Origin: Pleuronectes platessa | Lineage: Eukaryota; Chordata; Actinopteri; Pleuronectiformes; Pleuronectidae | Length of the DNA: 64,000 bases | NCBI RefSeq assembly: GCF_947347685.1 | Contig: NC_070632.1 | Span: forward strand, 4,367,105 to 4,431,104 | Direction of reading: 5' to 3' | In this document: positions 24,263 through 37,085 of the stretch, piece by piece | Position numbering within the stretch: the first letter of the stretch is position 1 | Layout: every line of letters starts with the position of its first letter | The notes under the pieces: model-generated | Database searches by the model: none | Seen by the model: only the letters and a program-made list of their open reading frames with translations | What the model was told of the DNA's origin: nothing | Program-made: the position numbers and the translations under genes

Positions 24263-24869
24263 ATCATATTGTGAAGACCCTCCATGCTGGGCCGTGGTAA
24301 GTGGAATGGTTTACTCACTAAAGTGGCTCTCCCATTTTGTATTTGTCTAAAATTAGAGTAAGAACATTCTTTAAATATGCTTTCACACTTTTCACACTCA
24401 TCCACTTTATTTCCCCTTTAGGTTGCAACTAATTATGAATATTCAGTTCTTCCCATTTCTATAATAGCACTGAATATGAAGTTTTACAATCATCTTGCAA
24501 CTTAATAATCACTCTTGTTATAGAAAGTTTTAAATGTTTCCAATTATCACTGCAGTAAAATCCCTGACCCTGAAAACCATCTTTCTGAATTAATGCGATG
24601 TAAATTCCACTGTGAAATCCTTATTAAATTTCAAGGTGTGGAGTTTCATAAAGGTAATTTACAGTATATGTTAATCTTAGGCTCACATATACGTAAAAAT
24701 ATATTTAACTTCCCCTATCTCATAAAGATCCATTTAAATGTAAAAATTGAAAAAAGGTCTAAAACTCATGTACACTCAAAATCAGAAGCTACAACACGTG
24801 TCAGCATTGTCAGCATCCAAATAACAAAACCTCCACAAACAGTCAAAGTGCTTCATTAGGAATCAAGCG
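24263..24869. other. No gene seen; AT-rich
   Basis: AT-rich sequence. An 88-codon plus frame at 24593-24859 has no recognised motif. Confidence 0.5.
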
Positions 24870-25115
24870 TATAATTGAATTAATACTGTGGAGTAATTAG
24901 TGCATGAAATGACAAGTACAGCAGCAATTCCCAGCAATGGGAATTAAAGCAAATGAAAATGCAATTAACCAAAGTAGCCGTTAGCTGTTTCTGTTTGCGT
25001 AAAGAAGATGAAAGAATATCATCGCCGTAATAATTTGTATTAAATCAGCAACTGCAGAGACAAAGAGGAGAAATGTTTGAGTCATTAGCTGCTGTTCTCT
25101 GAATGCTATGTTTGC
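24870..25115. promoter_or_regulatory. Candidate conserved noncoding element
   Basis: One of the better candidates. It is dense in homeodomain-type cores (AATTGAATTAAT, GAGTAATTAGTG, GGGAATTAAAGC, GCAATTAACC, GTAATAATTTG) in non-repetitive sequence, ending at a CA microsatellite. No open frame. Conservation itself is not shown. Confidence 0.4.
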
Positions 25116-25121
25116 AAATTA

Positions 25122-25123
<2 letters not shown>

Positions 25124-25179
<56 letters not shown>
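25124..25179. repeat. (CA)n microsatellite
   Basis: Perfect CA run of about 28 repeats. Confidence 0.98.
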
Positions 25180-25182
<3 letters not shown>

Positions 25183-25292
25183 CAGTAACAGTTTACACAG
25201 CACTTTATTTCTACCATAAACAAAGAGTAAAGCCCAGTTTGTCCTCAGAGGGGCCATACATTATGAGAAGAAAATCCTAGAGGGCTGCCAAG

Positions 25293-26289
25293 TGAGTGTG
25301 TGTGTGTGTGTGTTTTTTTGTTTTTGTGTGTGCACGCCAAATTCATCCAGAAGCTAACTTTATAAATATTAGTGCTACAGTTATTACTTGTTTAATTGTT
25401 GACAGCAGAAACATCAATTTTTATGGTCAACATGATTACTACTACATGGGAAAGTGGGTCAGGCCCTGCAGCCAATGGGGGCCCTGAGCCTTAGGATTTA
25501 TTAAAGGCCCTCATTCTGAATGTGTGTGGTATGTTGTGTTGAATGTGATTTTGATATTTAATGATTGTATGAATTGTTGAATGGTTATGAGAACTGCTTG
25601 ATTAAACCACATGATGTCTTTTACAGTGTTTGGAATGTATCAGGCCCGATTGGTCCATGGGTTCGGTTCAGTTTTAACGCTGTGGCCATTTTAATATTTT
25701 GCTGCTTATATATTCCATCTTTCTGCATTTCCTTCCAATGACTGATTGTATGTGTTTGTGTGTGAATGGAAGGAGAAGCTAAAATACATGTGGTGGCTGA
25801 GTCAGCTGTTATTTACACCAGGAAAACCAGGGACTCAGTCCATAAGAGTTATTAACTACGCTAGTGCATATTTATACACACAAAAAATTCGGTGATTATA
25901 CGGGAGGCTACGAGAACATCAGGCTGATGATTAAGAATAGGAACAAACTCCTGAATACGTTAAAGAGACGATTCATGGAAATCTTATGAAGGGCTTTAAG
26001 GAATTCTTACATCATTCTAATCAGTTTTAAGTGAATTGACTCTTTTCACTGAAGTGTATTTGAGATATTGATCAGTTTCAGAGCTGCCTAAGCTTTCAAA
26101 GGTATTAGATTATGACTTGTGCTGTTACGACTTTTCTTATACCCAAAGTTAATATACATTTTTCAACATGATGATCATTAAAATGTTGGCATTGTGCTAG
26201 ATTTGCTTAACATTAACTATGGTTATTACTTGCGTAACCCTAACCCTTGAACCTAAACTTAACTGAATGTCTTTGTCTAAAGATTTAAT
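25293..26289. other. No gene seen; short (TG)n at the start
   Basis: A TG run with T-rich interruptions lies at 25293-25332. The rest is AT-rich unique DNA without supported features. Confidence 0.55.
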
Positions 26290-26415
26290 GATTTTTATTA
26301 TGGGGACATGCTTTTAGAAGACAAGTCCCCACAATGTGTAATAACAGATATAGGTCCCCACAACTTGATCAATACCTGCATAACACACACAAAACACACA
26401 CATACACACACACAG
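26290..26415. repeat. Interspersed GTCCCCACA repeat
   Basis: Contains TATGGGGACATGC, AGTCCCCACAATGTGTAATA and AGGTCCCCACAACTTG, followed by a CA-rich tail. This is a familiar fish dispersed repeat in which GTCCCCACA motifs recur. The family is not named. Confidence 0.6.
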
Positions 26416-27159
26416 GAAGCATGAGAAGAAGATTTGAGGTAAAAACATGCCAAAGGAATATTGATAATCATTTGGATAGTGGTGTGATGTTAGTGAATAT
26501 ACAGTGTATACAGTATACTATATACAATATCGAATGCATGTATATATTGAATTTAAGTGGGTATGAAAGTCAGGAGGTTGAAAGTGCTCGTGGCCTTTGG
26601 AAGACAACACAAGCTGCACATCACATTTACTATTCAAATTGTAAACAACAGGGCAATCAATACTGGAGAACATGATGAACTCCCTCCCACAGCTCGAGGA
26701 ATGAAACATGGCCGTGCTGTAATCAGATATACAAACACTTGATAAGCCCAGCCCACCTTGGACCAGACCCTGAATGCCACAGCTGACCACAGGGATTGTG
26801 GTAAGGGTTATGTACAGGTTGTAAAAGACTCTGCTGAGTGTGGGGTTTCAGATGAATCGCTAAAGTCATCCAGGATTCTGCTGCACCACTGATAGAGAGA
26901 CACGTCAGCGGGGAGCTAGAGCTAGATTTCACAGCAAAGATTCTCCTGTGGGGGGGCTTGTATGAAAACATCTTTAGGTTAACGTGACGTTTTCATTTGC
27001 ATTGTGTTGGCACTGGAACTGAGTGACGGTGCATATACCTCACACTGCTGAGTGGTGTCTTTAAAAGACACAGTGAGGAAAGGTCTCTGCAGTAATCTGA
27101 TACAAAGGCTGCGCTGCTGATCGGAACATACCAGCCTGCAGTGGAGACCAGTGTTGCCA

Positions 27160-27245
27160 ACTCCAGAATTTCCATCTTCAGCATTTCCATCGTCAGAATT
27201 TTCATCATCTGAACATTAATCTCCAGAATTTCCATCATCGGATTT
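27160..27245. repeat. Imperfect tandem repeat of about 15 bp at the left end of the transposon
   Basis: Variants of CCAGAATTTCCATCTTC (AGCATTTCCATCGTC, AGAATTTTCATCATC and so on) repeat about five times. Subterminal repeats of this kind are common transposase-binding regions in DNA transposons; that role here is inference. Confidence 0.75.
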
Positions 27246-27289
27246 CCCTCTCTCCTCTGACTTTCTCAGATGTGAAATCAGCTTACTTG

Positions 27290-27830
27290 GTGACCCCTGT
27301 CCTCATGAAGGTCCTGGTCTTCTGCTTGACTGTGGGTGATGGATGAAGTGCGCAAGCAATTTGTTATATTGCCAATTAGAGCGATCACAGCGTTTAAGGT
27401 TTCTGGACCATCACAGTTTCCCTCAGAAGTGTCTCAAAGCATCTTGCCTATGCGGTTGTTTATCCTGCTCACAGTCTCTCGAGCAATTAACTAGCTGAAT
27501 ATACACAAGCTCTCACAGTAGCTTCTTGATTCATCCGATGAAATGTGACAGAAGAACTGTGGAAGGTTGTCTTTCATGTTCTTCATGACGAATTCCTCAT
27601 ATATACCAAAGTAACTGTGATCCGGTCGTACAGGTTATCGACTTGATGCTTTTTTGGATTTCCCTGGTGGACAGTTTAAGAACCTGTTTGCTTAAACTAT
27701 TCGCAGTGGACCTGTTGATCTCATCTTGGTCATGAGACTCAGCTAGGCAGTTCCTGTCCAACACAATTGGGGATAAGGTCACCGGAGGGAGATTCACTCG
27801 GGCAATCTGGTTGAGTCTGGGAAAGTCCAT
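27290..27830 (-). pseudogene. Decayed coding-like remnant inside the hAT-like element
   Basis: On the minus strand a 77-codon frame starts at 27830 and stops near 27597. A neighbouring frame then continues coding-like sequence with several in-frame stops (around NMKDNLPQFFCHIS, then RETVSRINNRIGKML) to about 27290. The amino-acid composition looks protein-like rather than repeat-derived, which suggests a degenerate gene with at least one frameshift and three stops. I do not recognise it as a transposase. It might be a transposase scrap or a host gene fragment picked up by the element. Confidence 0.35.
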
Positions 27831-28116
27831 GGTGACTGTTTAGGTTTAGTATCTAGTCTTGTACCGATGTCTCAAAAGGTGAATAGATCTGTCTTTTCTT
27901 CTGCATCTTCTATTTTGTTCAGCCAACATCAGGATAATGCCTAACATAGGGAGAGGAAAATCACCCAACCCTATGAAGTTAAAAGATTAAGGGATAAAGT
28001 AATGGGGAAGAAGAACAGGAAGTAGGAAGTAGAGGAAGTAGGATATTGCAGCATACTGTCAGTAATTTACCCTGATCTACTTTCCTTACTGAGGAGTTGG
28101 CAACACTGGTGTAGAC

Positions 28117-31100
28117 AAAAGGTTCACTTACTGCTGAACGTGGCTTCAGCGAGTCAGTGACAAAGCATACAAGAGATAAATATTGCTGAATGCACTTTTA
28201 AAACAGGCAAATCTGTGAAGTCACTCACGGTTTTGAAGAAGACACGAGCCTCGAGTGTAATCTGATGTGCCGGCTGCCAAACGCTAGAGCGATAACTGAT
28301 GGTCTGCCAATGGGACATGTAAATACTCAAGGGAAGTAATCTGGACAAACAACACCATTAAAATGTCTTTAAAAGGGACAGATATCATTATATCACAACA
28401 CGACTGTAGATGTTTCAACAACCTTCAGTGTTCACTGCATTTACAGAAGCCAAATTCTTGAAAATACACAGAGTATTGGCTGAGGAAATGCAGTTGTCCC
28501 TGTTTACTGTTGACTTGAGTGTATTTCTGAAGGCTAACTACAATGGCCAGTGTTCGTTGCCAGTGCTGCACAATGCTGCCAAGGAGGCTAGCTAGCATGT
28601 TGTGTCTGAGCGAGCAAATTGGCTGTAAAATGCATTAACCCAGACATGAGCATGAAGTTCAGGCTGGACACCAAGTGCCAGTTGGAAGGAATGAAGTGAG
28701 CGTCTCCTCCAGTTGATCAAAAGCACATTCTCAGTTAGCATATAAGCTACTTATAGCTCTGCATTTCTCAGAATTACACAGACAGCAGAGTCTTCCAGGT
28801 CTGTTTTAGTGACACAAGCAACCCAGCAGTTTGTGTGATTCGTGCATTTAGTGGACATATAACAAGGATTCTTGGCCCAGTATGCAATTCTGGCAGGGTA
28901 ATGAAACTCACACGTGATATGGCGATGGACAAAACATCAGTCAGACTCGGGTAATCAATATCAAGCTAGAAACATCCCAAAACTCCAGTGAGGATCATAC
29001 ACAAGAGGGCTACACAGGGGGAGCACATGATCCCTTGAAACAACACTGACATTGTGGAACCTGCCTGTTCAACCCATGGTCTGATATTCTGATGCAGGTA
29101 TAGAAGCCTGTTGTGTGCATTGATGGTCTCCGGGTCCCGACAGTGAAACCAATGTGGAAGGGGCCTCACACCTGTATTCTCGTCTTAAAGAAGGTGACTC
29201 TACTTTTCATTTTATTTATAAGGTCGGTAAACATTATCATAAGGACTTTATCATATTTATCTCTAGTTTCAAGTCTTCTTCAATACAGCGTGATGTTTAT
29301 TTAGTGAATTATGGTCCATTCAGAGTCGAATAGATGATAAAGCGCCGTCTGCATCTCCGTCAGGCTCACACCAGGATGTGGGTTCAGACTTGTTAGAGCG
29401 CACAGGTTAAGATCTACCAACACATGCAAGAAAGCACAAACTTCACCTAATGCTGAGTCATCAGAAGACAGAAGAACACATCCTGGCACCGCTGCTACCT
29501 TGAGGCTCTAGTGACCTGTGAGATTACCACACTCTGCTCTGGAGCCTTCACAACCACTGCTGAAGTAGCTTCTTTTATGTAGCATCCACATTAGGAGCTG
29601 AGAAATGATCATCTAGTCACACTCCCAGAGGTCGGAGGGAAAGATGTTCTGCACATTTAAGAAGGCCACCTCTCGTGTCTATACTGTAAATCACAGGCAC
29701 AGAGTGGACGTAACCTTCAGCACAGCTTGGCTGCAGAGAGAGCAGAATTGCTTCTGCAATCTGCCTCTGCAATCTGTCTGGTCCTGATTAGCTAACTGCA
29801 ACTGGCCCTACTGCTGTGACTGGGAAGCTAACAGGCCCCACTACCTGTGCAGCGGTGCAGACCTCACACGTGCCCGTCTCTGACTGATGCTAAGTTCCCA
29901 CTCACCAACAAGGAAGACAACGCTGAAGAATGTCAGTTAGTGAATCAGCAGCAGTTAGAGGAGGCCGGTGAGGACGACTCCACTGTCCCACCTACACCTC
30001 AAATCAACCTCTGAGTTGGGTTAAGGCTGCAAACATCGGCAGCACCAGATCAAACTGATAATACACTCTGACAACAACATGTATCCTCAGAGACCGATGC
30101 CCTAAGCTCCAGAACCCATTACTGAGCACATCAGACAGGAGCCGGTGTGTAGTACAAGGATGAACATACCTTTTGCCACAGAAACTGAAAATAGACAGGA
30201 CTTGTTGCCTGAAGCATTTTAAACTGGAGTTTCTAATCATATCTTTTTAAAATCTAAGCATGTAAAGATGCTGAAAAATTATCTAAACTTAACATCTTTG
30301 CATTTCTAAATATCACCCTAATAATCTCAAGTTTAAAAAGAGATAAATAGCTTCCTGTACTCCTGCTACTCTGTGTCTTTTCCTTGTGTAAATGCTAACT
30401 TACACATAATTCAGTTTACAATGCATGTAAACAGCCAATCAGCCTCCCAGCCCGTGAACTGAGGACCAAGCTGGCCAGTGTACAGAACAGCTCCGGTGTC
30501 AATGTGCCCCTGATGATCCCCGGAGGCTCCACAGAGGTCTCACTACATCTGTCCACATTCATCTACCCACCTGTCCATCTGTCCGTCTCTCCCTGTGCAT
30601 CTGCCTCGGTAACCCTGTACATCCCCTTTGTCCAATCAGCTCATCTGACCCAGGCAGACAGTGGAAGGCACCAGGTGCCAGATGCCCGACTATAATTGGA
30701 GAGCCAGGTTATTTTCTAAATATTGAACGGTCCATTGTTAGTGTTGGACATGAGTCTGTCAGCAGTCCACCTTTACTTCTTCATGTGAGAAGACTCAACA
30801 TGTCAGTGTTCACACAACCACAGGAACAGCACATACATTTTATATCAGGGGGTAAGAGAGACTAAACCAGGGCTTTTCAGTGACGAGGAATGTGAGGTAT
30901 TGTCATTGTAAATTCAATAACTACACTAGTAATGCTGCTATACTAGTGATGCTTATAATCCAATGTGTCATCTTTTGTTTATATGTGTTAATACCTGTTT
31001 GGAAACAATTGTGCTTTAAGATCTATTCTTTAGCTCTATCCATCTATCGGTCACTCGTCTATCACAAGTCCAACAAATAATCCCACTGACAATCACACTT

Positions 31101-31690
31101 GTTACAATCTAGAGCCTCAAATTGCAAGAACATGTAAACTCCACCCTAGGCCACTAGTCTCTATCAAAAAAGAAAAGCTCACTGTCTTGTTTTGTATTTC
31201 TACAGGAGTCAAATACATCATTTGTGATACAGGCTAACGGTGCAGAGGTTAAATGGTTAAGAGGTAGTAGTAAATAATGTATAAAGAGTTGTTTTGTAGT
31301 CAGTGGTGTCATCGTTTTCAATGAGTCATGTGTAATGAGTAACTTCTCCAACAGTGTTGACTTGTTTATAAAAGTGCAGCTCTCTCTCAGCACTGTGGCT
31401 GCAGCCGATGCAAAGCAATGCCAACTCAGCCTTATGTATCCAAACTGAATGATATCCAACAGGACCCCAGATAATACACACTGCCAGCTTCAGCTCTCCG
31501 TCTGTCCATCTCTTCCTCTTCCTGCTTTCTCTCGCTTTTTCTCTTTGTCCCACTTTGTTTATGTTCTGTCCTTCTTTTCTATTTGTAACTCCATCCATGT
31601 TTTTATTTCAGGTGTTAATTCTACAGCCAGATGCCCTTTGCTTCCTCGTTCAAAGTCCATCATTTGTGTCTTCTGAATAACTTGTAAGCC
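28117..31690. other. No gene supported
   Basis: Mostly unique DNA with moderate GC. Many 60- to 100-codon frames occur on both strands, none with a recognisable domain. One stretch on plus (about 29870-30014, containing TNKEDNAEECQLVNQQQLEE and ending in TGA) has protein-like composition but no start codon or splice acceptor I can defend. Confidence 0.45.
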
Positions 31691-33359
31691 TACCTTTAAG
31701 GGTATATAAGGACATCAAGGACTTTCACAGGTACTGGAGCAGACAAGCAATAATCCAGTGTCAGTCCGACCCAAAGCTCGGCTGAAACCAAGCCAAAGTC
31801 AGAGTGCACAAGTAATCCAGCCATTAAACATTAATAAAGGCTATAAATGTGGGGGATCTGGGTGGAAAAGCACCTAATGACAAAGACTTCAGGAAAACAG
31901 GCTGCACACAACCTGCCCGTGTTAACTGCTGTCCCATCCCACGGTGGGAAACTCCCCCTGATGCACCTGCAGGACTGAAAACTCTGTTCCTGCCTGAACG
32001 TTTTCTGATGCAGGCAGAGTAGAGAGACAGAAAACTGCTCCTCTCATGTCCTGTGGTGAATAATGAAAACCGGCTCTGAGAGTTTGCAGTGGTGTTAATG
32101 TTGTGCACCCATTAATCACACTGTTAAAAAGGGAAAAGGTGTTTTTTACTGTGAAGGAAAGCTAACAGTGATTTGGCTTCTCTCCAGTGGATTTAACTGT
32201 TGTTCTCTGGGTGTATCTGCCAACTCATCTGGCCTAGAACAAGACACAGTGTAGTATATGTACACATAGTATATGTGACAAAGTATTTTAATTCGTTGTT
32301 GTATCAAAAAGGTTAGAACTCATTTTTATGGCTGATACATACTTTCAGAGAACAATCGCTAAAGATCACAATACATTAAAATGTATTACAGATTAAAGTA
32401 CTTCTTTCCTTCAGGTTTACTAAGCACTAAAAAAATTCCCCCTGTGATAAATAGTATATATCATATACTTTAACTCGATTGTTTAATAGATTACTCATGA
32501 ATTACAATTCTCCATACTTAATTAAAACTAACAACAACCACCAAGAGTCATTTAGCCAATGAGACGTCACAGGTTTGATTATCAAATCAGATCAAGCTTT
32601 AATTCCTGGGATGTTGTGTTGCAACATACTGGAAATAAAATCAACACAATAACTGAAAGAACAAATGATCAAGTTGTGCAATAAGCAGATAAAGGATAAA
32701 AAATAGACCTTCAAACCGTGGAAGAGGGGAATGGGGGTTAAGAATCGGTTTGGCTGGTAGAGCTATAGAAGATAGAAAACAATGATTAGTGTGATTTATA
32801 ATCCGGCAAAAACAAAACTTGAGTAAATTGAGATAATTCGACGTTCTGCTTCAACACTGACACGCAATGAATCCTGGGAAAGGAGGAATCGAACAGCTGG
32901 ATCCTTCATTGCTCGGGACTGGAAACACACATGAGTCGGCCGTTGTTAGAAAGTGTGAAGGAGCCTTTGAAAGGATGCAGCCCCTGAATTGTGACACAGC
33001 TCAAATGTCCACAAACCAAGCAAAATCCAATTGAGCGGTGATCCAGTCGACTGAAGACTGCAGCGGGTTGATCCACAGCTGCTCTCGTGCCTTTTACTCA
33101 GATCAGAAGTGCATCAAATTGAGTGGAGGGTGTTGAGAGACACAAAATAAAGTGCATACTCTGTATATAAAATAACACATCGGCTACAAGTGAGTGGGCA
33201 AATAACACATAACTGCTGTATATGCCACGTCTACAGAGGACAGCTGACATTATCCACAGACGCAGCAAAGGCACGACAAACCAGAGCAGGAGGAAATTGA
33301 TGATGTGGATCAGTAACATTGATTTAATAAACCAAAATGTGCATAATTACACATTTATT
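31691..33359. other. No gene seen; possible repeat at 31940-32090
   Basis: 31940-32090 (CCTGCAGGACTGAAAACTCT and after) reads like a fish interspersed repeat but I could not find a second copy in the window. The rest is AT-rich unique DNA. Confidence 0.4.
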
Positions 33360-33550
33360 TAACACACAGAGGAAGCTCGCTCTGATCTGTCGACACGTGC
33401 TGTTTGTTAAAAGGCACAACAGGGAGAGAGAGAGCAGCAGATTTTATTTGAATGCATAATTACTTTTAAAAGGTCAGATGATTAGAGTGGAATTATTGAA
33501 ACGGGAGATGAAATAATACAGATCGTGTCGTCTTTATTGTTTTTTCTTTG
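33360..33550. promoter_or_regulatory. Candidate conserved noncoding element
   Basis: High-complexity sequence with TGCATAATTAC, GATGATTAGAG and GGAATTATTGAA cores around a short GA run. Motifs and composition only. Confidence 0.3.
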
Positions 33551-34049
33551 GAACCTCAGACAGAGGGTCGGTCGTATAACACATGTTTGTATGTTTAACC
33601 TTCTAAACACACACACATGCACACATACACAAACATAAACACACAAACAGCTACCTCAGACAATCCAAATGGGCAAAATTGGCGGTGTACATCTAAATAC
33701 AATCCACTTCCATGTTATTCAAACACATTCAATTACATATCTGACATTGACTGATATTGTTTAGCCCAACAGATGCGATCGGATCTCTTCATCAGAACAA
33801 ACGAGTGTCCTCCTGTCAAACTGTGAGATAAACGAAAGGCTGCTAATTAGAAACAAAAGGTCTTTACAGTGAAAAACGTGATTTCTCACTGTCTCATGGT
33901 GATTGAGTCTGAAATGAGAGGTTTGTGAGTTGGGTGGCGAACACGGATTTAGAGTCCGTCCCAGTTTTCTAAGAGAAATATTCTCATATTGAAGTTTATG
34001 GTTACATTGCTTGAAAAAGTTTAGATGCTCAAATAACAAATCATCTTCT

Positions 34050-34099
34050 TCAAACTGTCCGTTGCTGCAGCTCCTCTTTTCAGCCTCTGTCTGAAACAC
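34050..34099 (+). repeat. 50-bp repeat core, third copy
   Basis: Matches the core shared by 62297-62346 and the minus strand of 1715-1764 (around GCTGCAGCTCCTCTTTTCAG) with about one mismatch. The flanking sequence at 33770-34049 differs from the other two copies, so this is a different subfamily or a fragment. Confidence 0.8.
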
Positions 34100-34611
34100 A
34101 GTTATTTGTTTCAGAGCTTTTTAACTTTCCACAACTTTCCTATACTTAAAAAAAACATAACTCAAGAGGAAAGAAACATCTTGTCTCCTTTATGTTCTTA
34201 TAAAATTTTTCATAAAAACAAATATGATTAAAAAAATACATTCCTTGCCCTTCTAAGTGTGAGGTTACACTGGTAACCACTGCACCACTATACAGTTATA
34301 ATACAGTTGTAATGAGTATTGAGGAAGAACTGTAGTTATAAGGTGCAGAATCTACATAGCAGCTAAAGCATGGTTATGTTTACTCACAGGGAAAAATTGT
34401 GTAACTTATCTTGTCGTAATGGCTTGACCACACACACAAAAACACACACAGTTTGTGTTGGTCCTGTCTTTTGTCTTTCTGTCACCGTCCAACTCGTCCT
34501 TTACAACCTTTACTTTCTCTGTTTGTACTTGTTTTTATCTTTTCATGTCTTTCTTGTTCAGTCTCGTTCTTATCCTCTCTCTCTCTTCTTCTTTGTAACT
34601 CTGTCTTTGTG

Positions 34612-34712
34612 CCCCCCCCCCCCCCCCCCCCCCCTCCCTCCACCCGTCTATGCTAAGTATTGGTAATTACATTATCATTCGCTACCCTATGAAATATAGT
34701 TTCGGTGACACC

Positions 34713-34747
<35 letters not shown>
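34612..34747. repeat. (C)23 run and (TG)n microsatellite
   Basis: 23 uninterrupted C at 34612-34634, and a perfect TG run at 34716-34747. A CA-rich tract follows at 34830-34882. Confidence 0.97.
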
Positions 34748-34894
34748 AGTTGATGATGGAGAGGCTGTCTGTGTTTTTAATAAACACAACACTGCAACAC
34801 CCCACACGCTAACTGCCTTAGCATTGAACCTCACACACACACAGCCACACACACACACACACGTACACACACAAACACACACTCAGGCATCTGC

Positions 34895-35125
34895 CAAGTC
34901 GGGGCTCAAACTTGCAGGGAATTTATGTACAAATAATTACTTTTTAATAGCCAGTAATGTGATTTCCTGCCAAAGAAATATTCAAATGCATCTCAGGCAG
35001 TCCAGTATATTATCTGCCTGGAGCTATGTATGCGACTTAGGGGAGACGGCGCAGGAAAGACAGATTATTGTTTGTGTGATAATAATTATTTTACCCTTGT
35101 CATCTGCAGAGCAAAATGGGAGATA
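34895..35125. promoter_or_regulatory. Candidate conserved noncoding element
   Basis: Contains ACAAATAATTACTTTTTAAT, CATCTCAGGCAGTCCAG and GATAATAATTATTTTACCC in otherwise complex sequence between microsatellites. Good composition for an enhancer; conservation untested. Confidence 0.38.
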
Positions 35126-35244
35126 ATGCCTTTGTCTCTCCGTCTCCGTCCCTCACTTTCTTCCTCCTCTTTTCTCCAACTCTCTCCTTCTATCGCTTCC
35201 TGGGTCTGTGGTGGGCGACCTGAACTTTCTTCTCTGCGCTAAGG

Positions 35245-35450
35245 CAACACATCCTCTTGTCGATTAATAGGTGTTATTAAATCATAGGGCGCACTCAAAC
35301 ACATTATGCAGAGTCAGTAACATTGGCTTTTCAAATGCCGCAACTAATTCCAGTGTGTTATGTCCCAGTTTGTGTTAATTTGCCACAAAAATCTATTTAA
35401 ACTACAGCCACAGTTTTAATGAGAGACCTCCACTTTGAATTCAGTGAGTT
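35245..35450. promoter_or_regulatory. Candidate conserved noncoding element
   Basis: Contains CGATTAATAGGTG, CAACTAATTCCAG and GTTAATTTGCC in non-repetitive DNA. No open frame. Confidence 0.33.
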
Positions 35451-36125
35451 TCTTTAAAGTTTCAGTTTGTCTAGATATTTACCAGTAATAATATTTGTTT
35501 GTGCGAACACAAGTTGTTACTGTGTTCAGGATCATGTGGTTTAAATAGATTTAGATTGACTGTCTCTATCTCTAAATTAGGTGCATATCTGCAGCCCTGC
35601 TTTGTAACAATCGGTTCAGTCTGTTTCTGTTCTGTGTTCACTTCCTGTTTTATTTTGTTGTCTGGGTTCTTGTGTCTTGTGTCTAGCTTTACTTCCTGTT
35701 GGTTTCCCAAAATTGGAATTCACGACTTTGGATTTTGCCTTATCCCTGAATGGACTATTAAAGTAAAGTTTTATTTTATACTTTATTTTTCTTTCTCCTG
35801 TGCTTTTTTTTGTGAAGGATTGTCACATGCTTGGTTGTAGCCTCCTTCCAGATTGTCCATCGTGCATTCAGATGAAGTTGTGTGTCACTTGCTTCAGGAC
35901 GGTTGCAGGATTCGACGCACAAAAAAGTTGTTCATTTGGCATCTGGGACCTACTAAATTATTGTAAAGGTGATTCAGTTTTATCATGATATAACATTATC
36001 AGTTATATCATTGTGAGAAGCAAAGGGAGGTGAGTTATTTCTATTTTTATATGTGCTGACACATTTAAATAGGGATACCTACACCCAGCATGCACCTGTT
36101 CCTCCCCCCCCATCGATTTCATGTG
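35451..36125. other. No gene seen
   Basis: A 113-codon plus frame at 35499-35840 is Phe/Cys/Ser-rich and lacks motifs. AT-rich background. Confidence 0.5.
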
Positions 36126-36215
36126 TGTGATAATAATAATAAACTTTATTTGTAAAGCACCTTTCACACAAGATATGCAGCTCAACGTGCTTTACCTACA
36201 ATATAGATAAAAATC
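36126..36215. repeat. Interspersed repeat (AAACTTTATTTG / AAGCACCTTTCA type)
   Basis: ATAATAATAATAAACTTTAT, then GTAAAGCACCTTTCACAC and GTGCTTTACC, the pattern of a very common fish dispersed repeat. Truncated; class not assigned. Confidence 0.65.
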
Positions 36216-36794
36216 TAAATATGTTCAAATGAAATTCATATAGAAGAACAGTTTGTGTATTTGCCTCTGTGTCATTTCTCAGTGTGATGCTTATAAGGTT
36301 TGTTCAGGTATCACGTGAATATCTGCAAACTGTTTTCCAAGCCCGTGTTTCTGTTGACTGAGCCGAACAGAAATTTAGAAGCTCTTTCAAATGTCAGGTC
36401 TCTGTTGCACTGTGTTCCTCTCCCTGCACTTTAATAAGACGCTCAGCCTCCATGATATCCCACATTTGTAACTTAGGCCTCACAGAAGCTCGGCTGCAGC
36501 TCCTCGCATTTAAAACGGAAAAAATATTTAACATTAAAATATATGAAGCCCCAGAGGAGAATGCAGTATTTTGCAGTGGAGGCCTGGTGGAGGGAGGAAC
36601 CTCACACAGCCTCCAAATGTCAGCTCATCCAGCGACATGTTCCCACTGGTGCAGCGTTTCTGTCAAAATCATTAACTTTTGTTTACGCTCTTTGGATTTG
36701 TTTATAAGAAATTGACTATTGGTATATTTAAAATAAAAATAAAACCCAAACATCCATGTCTCTGTCGTGTCCTCCTTGTCTCTTTCTCTCCCAG
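36216..36794. other. No gene seen
   Basis: Unique sequence, ending in a pyrimidine tract that leads into the exon-like segment at 36795. Confidence 0.5.
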
Positions 36795-36820
36795 ATCCTC
36801 CAGGGTTCACGGTGTCACAG
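36795..36820 (+). other. Microexon-like segment (26 nt), unproven
   Basis: A strong pyrimidine tract and CAG acceptor (CTTTCTCTCCCAG ending at 36794), then 26 nt, then a consensus donor GTAAGTG at 36821. All three frames are open across 26 nt; one reads PPGFTVSQ. The signals are the best splice pair I found in the window, but so short a segment cannot be identified by sequence alone. It could be a neuronal-type microexon or chance. Confidence 0.22.
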
Positions 36821-36920
36821 GTAAGTGACGGCAGATCTAATGTCTAGAATTCGTTTTCTGCATTAACAGCTGACACCTCCCCTTCGCAGGTTCAAGTGCC
36901 CAACACCGCGTGGATGTATG

Positions 36921-36923
<3 letters not shown>

Positions 36924-36958
<35 letters not shown>

Positions 36959-37085
36959 TGCAGCTTTTAATCTGTGCCTCTCGTGTGTGAGCGTGTGATA
37001 TGTGCAATGACTGGTTAATGACCTCTGGAAGAAACGAGCCTCCTCGAACCCGAACCTCAGGGAGTCTCACCGATTGCCGCGCTCA

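Larger units (their letters stand above)
27141..28116. mobile_element. hAT-like DNA transposon, 960 bp, with target duplication
   Basis: Perfect 15-bp terminal inverted repeats, CAGTGTTGCCAACTC at 27149-27163 and its complement GAGTTGGCAACACTG at 28094-28108. They are flanked by an 8-bp target-site duplication, GTGGAGAC (27141-27148) and GTGTAGAC (28109-28116), with one mismatch. An 8-bp duplication with CAG..CTG ends fits the hAT superfamily; P-like elements also make 8-bp duplications. No intact transposase is present, so it is nonautonomous. It contains a short imperfect repeat just inside the left end and a coding-like remnant on the minus strand. Confidence 0.85.
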
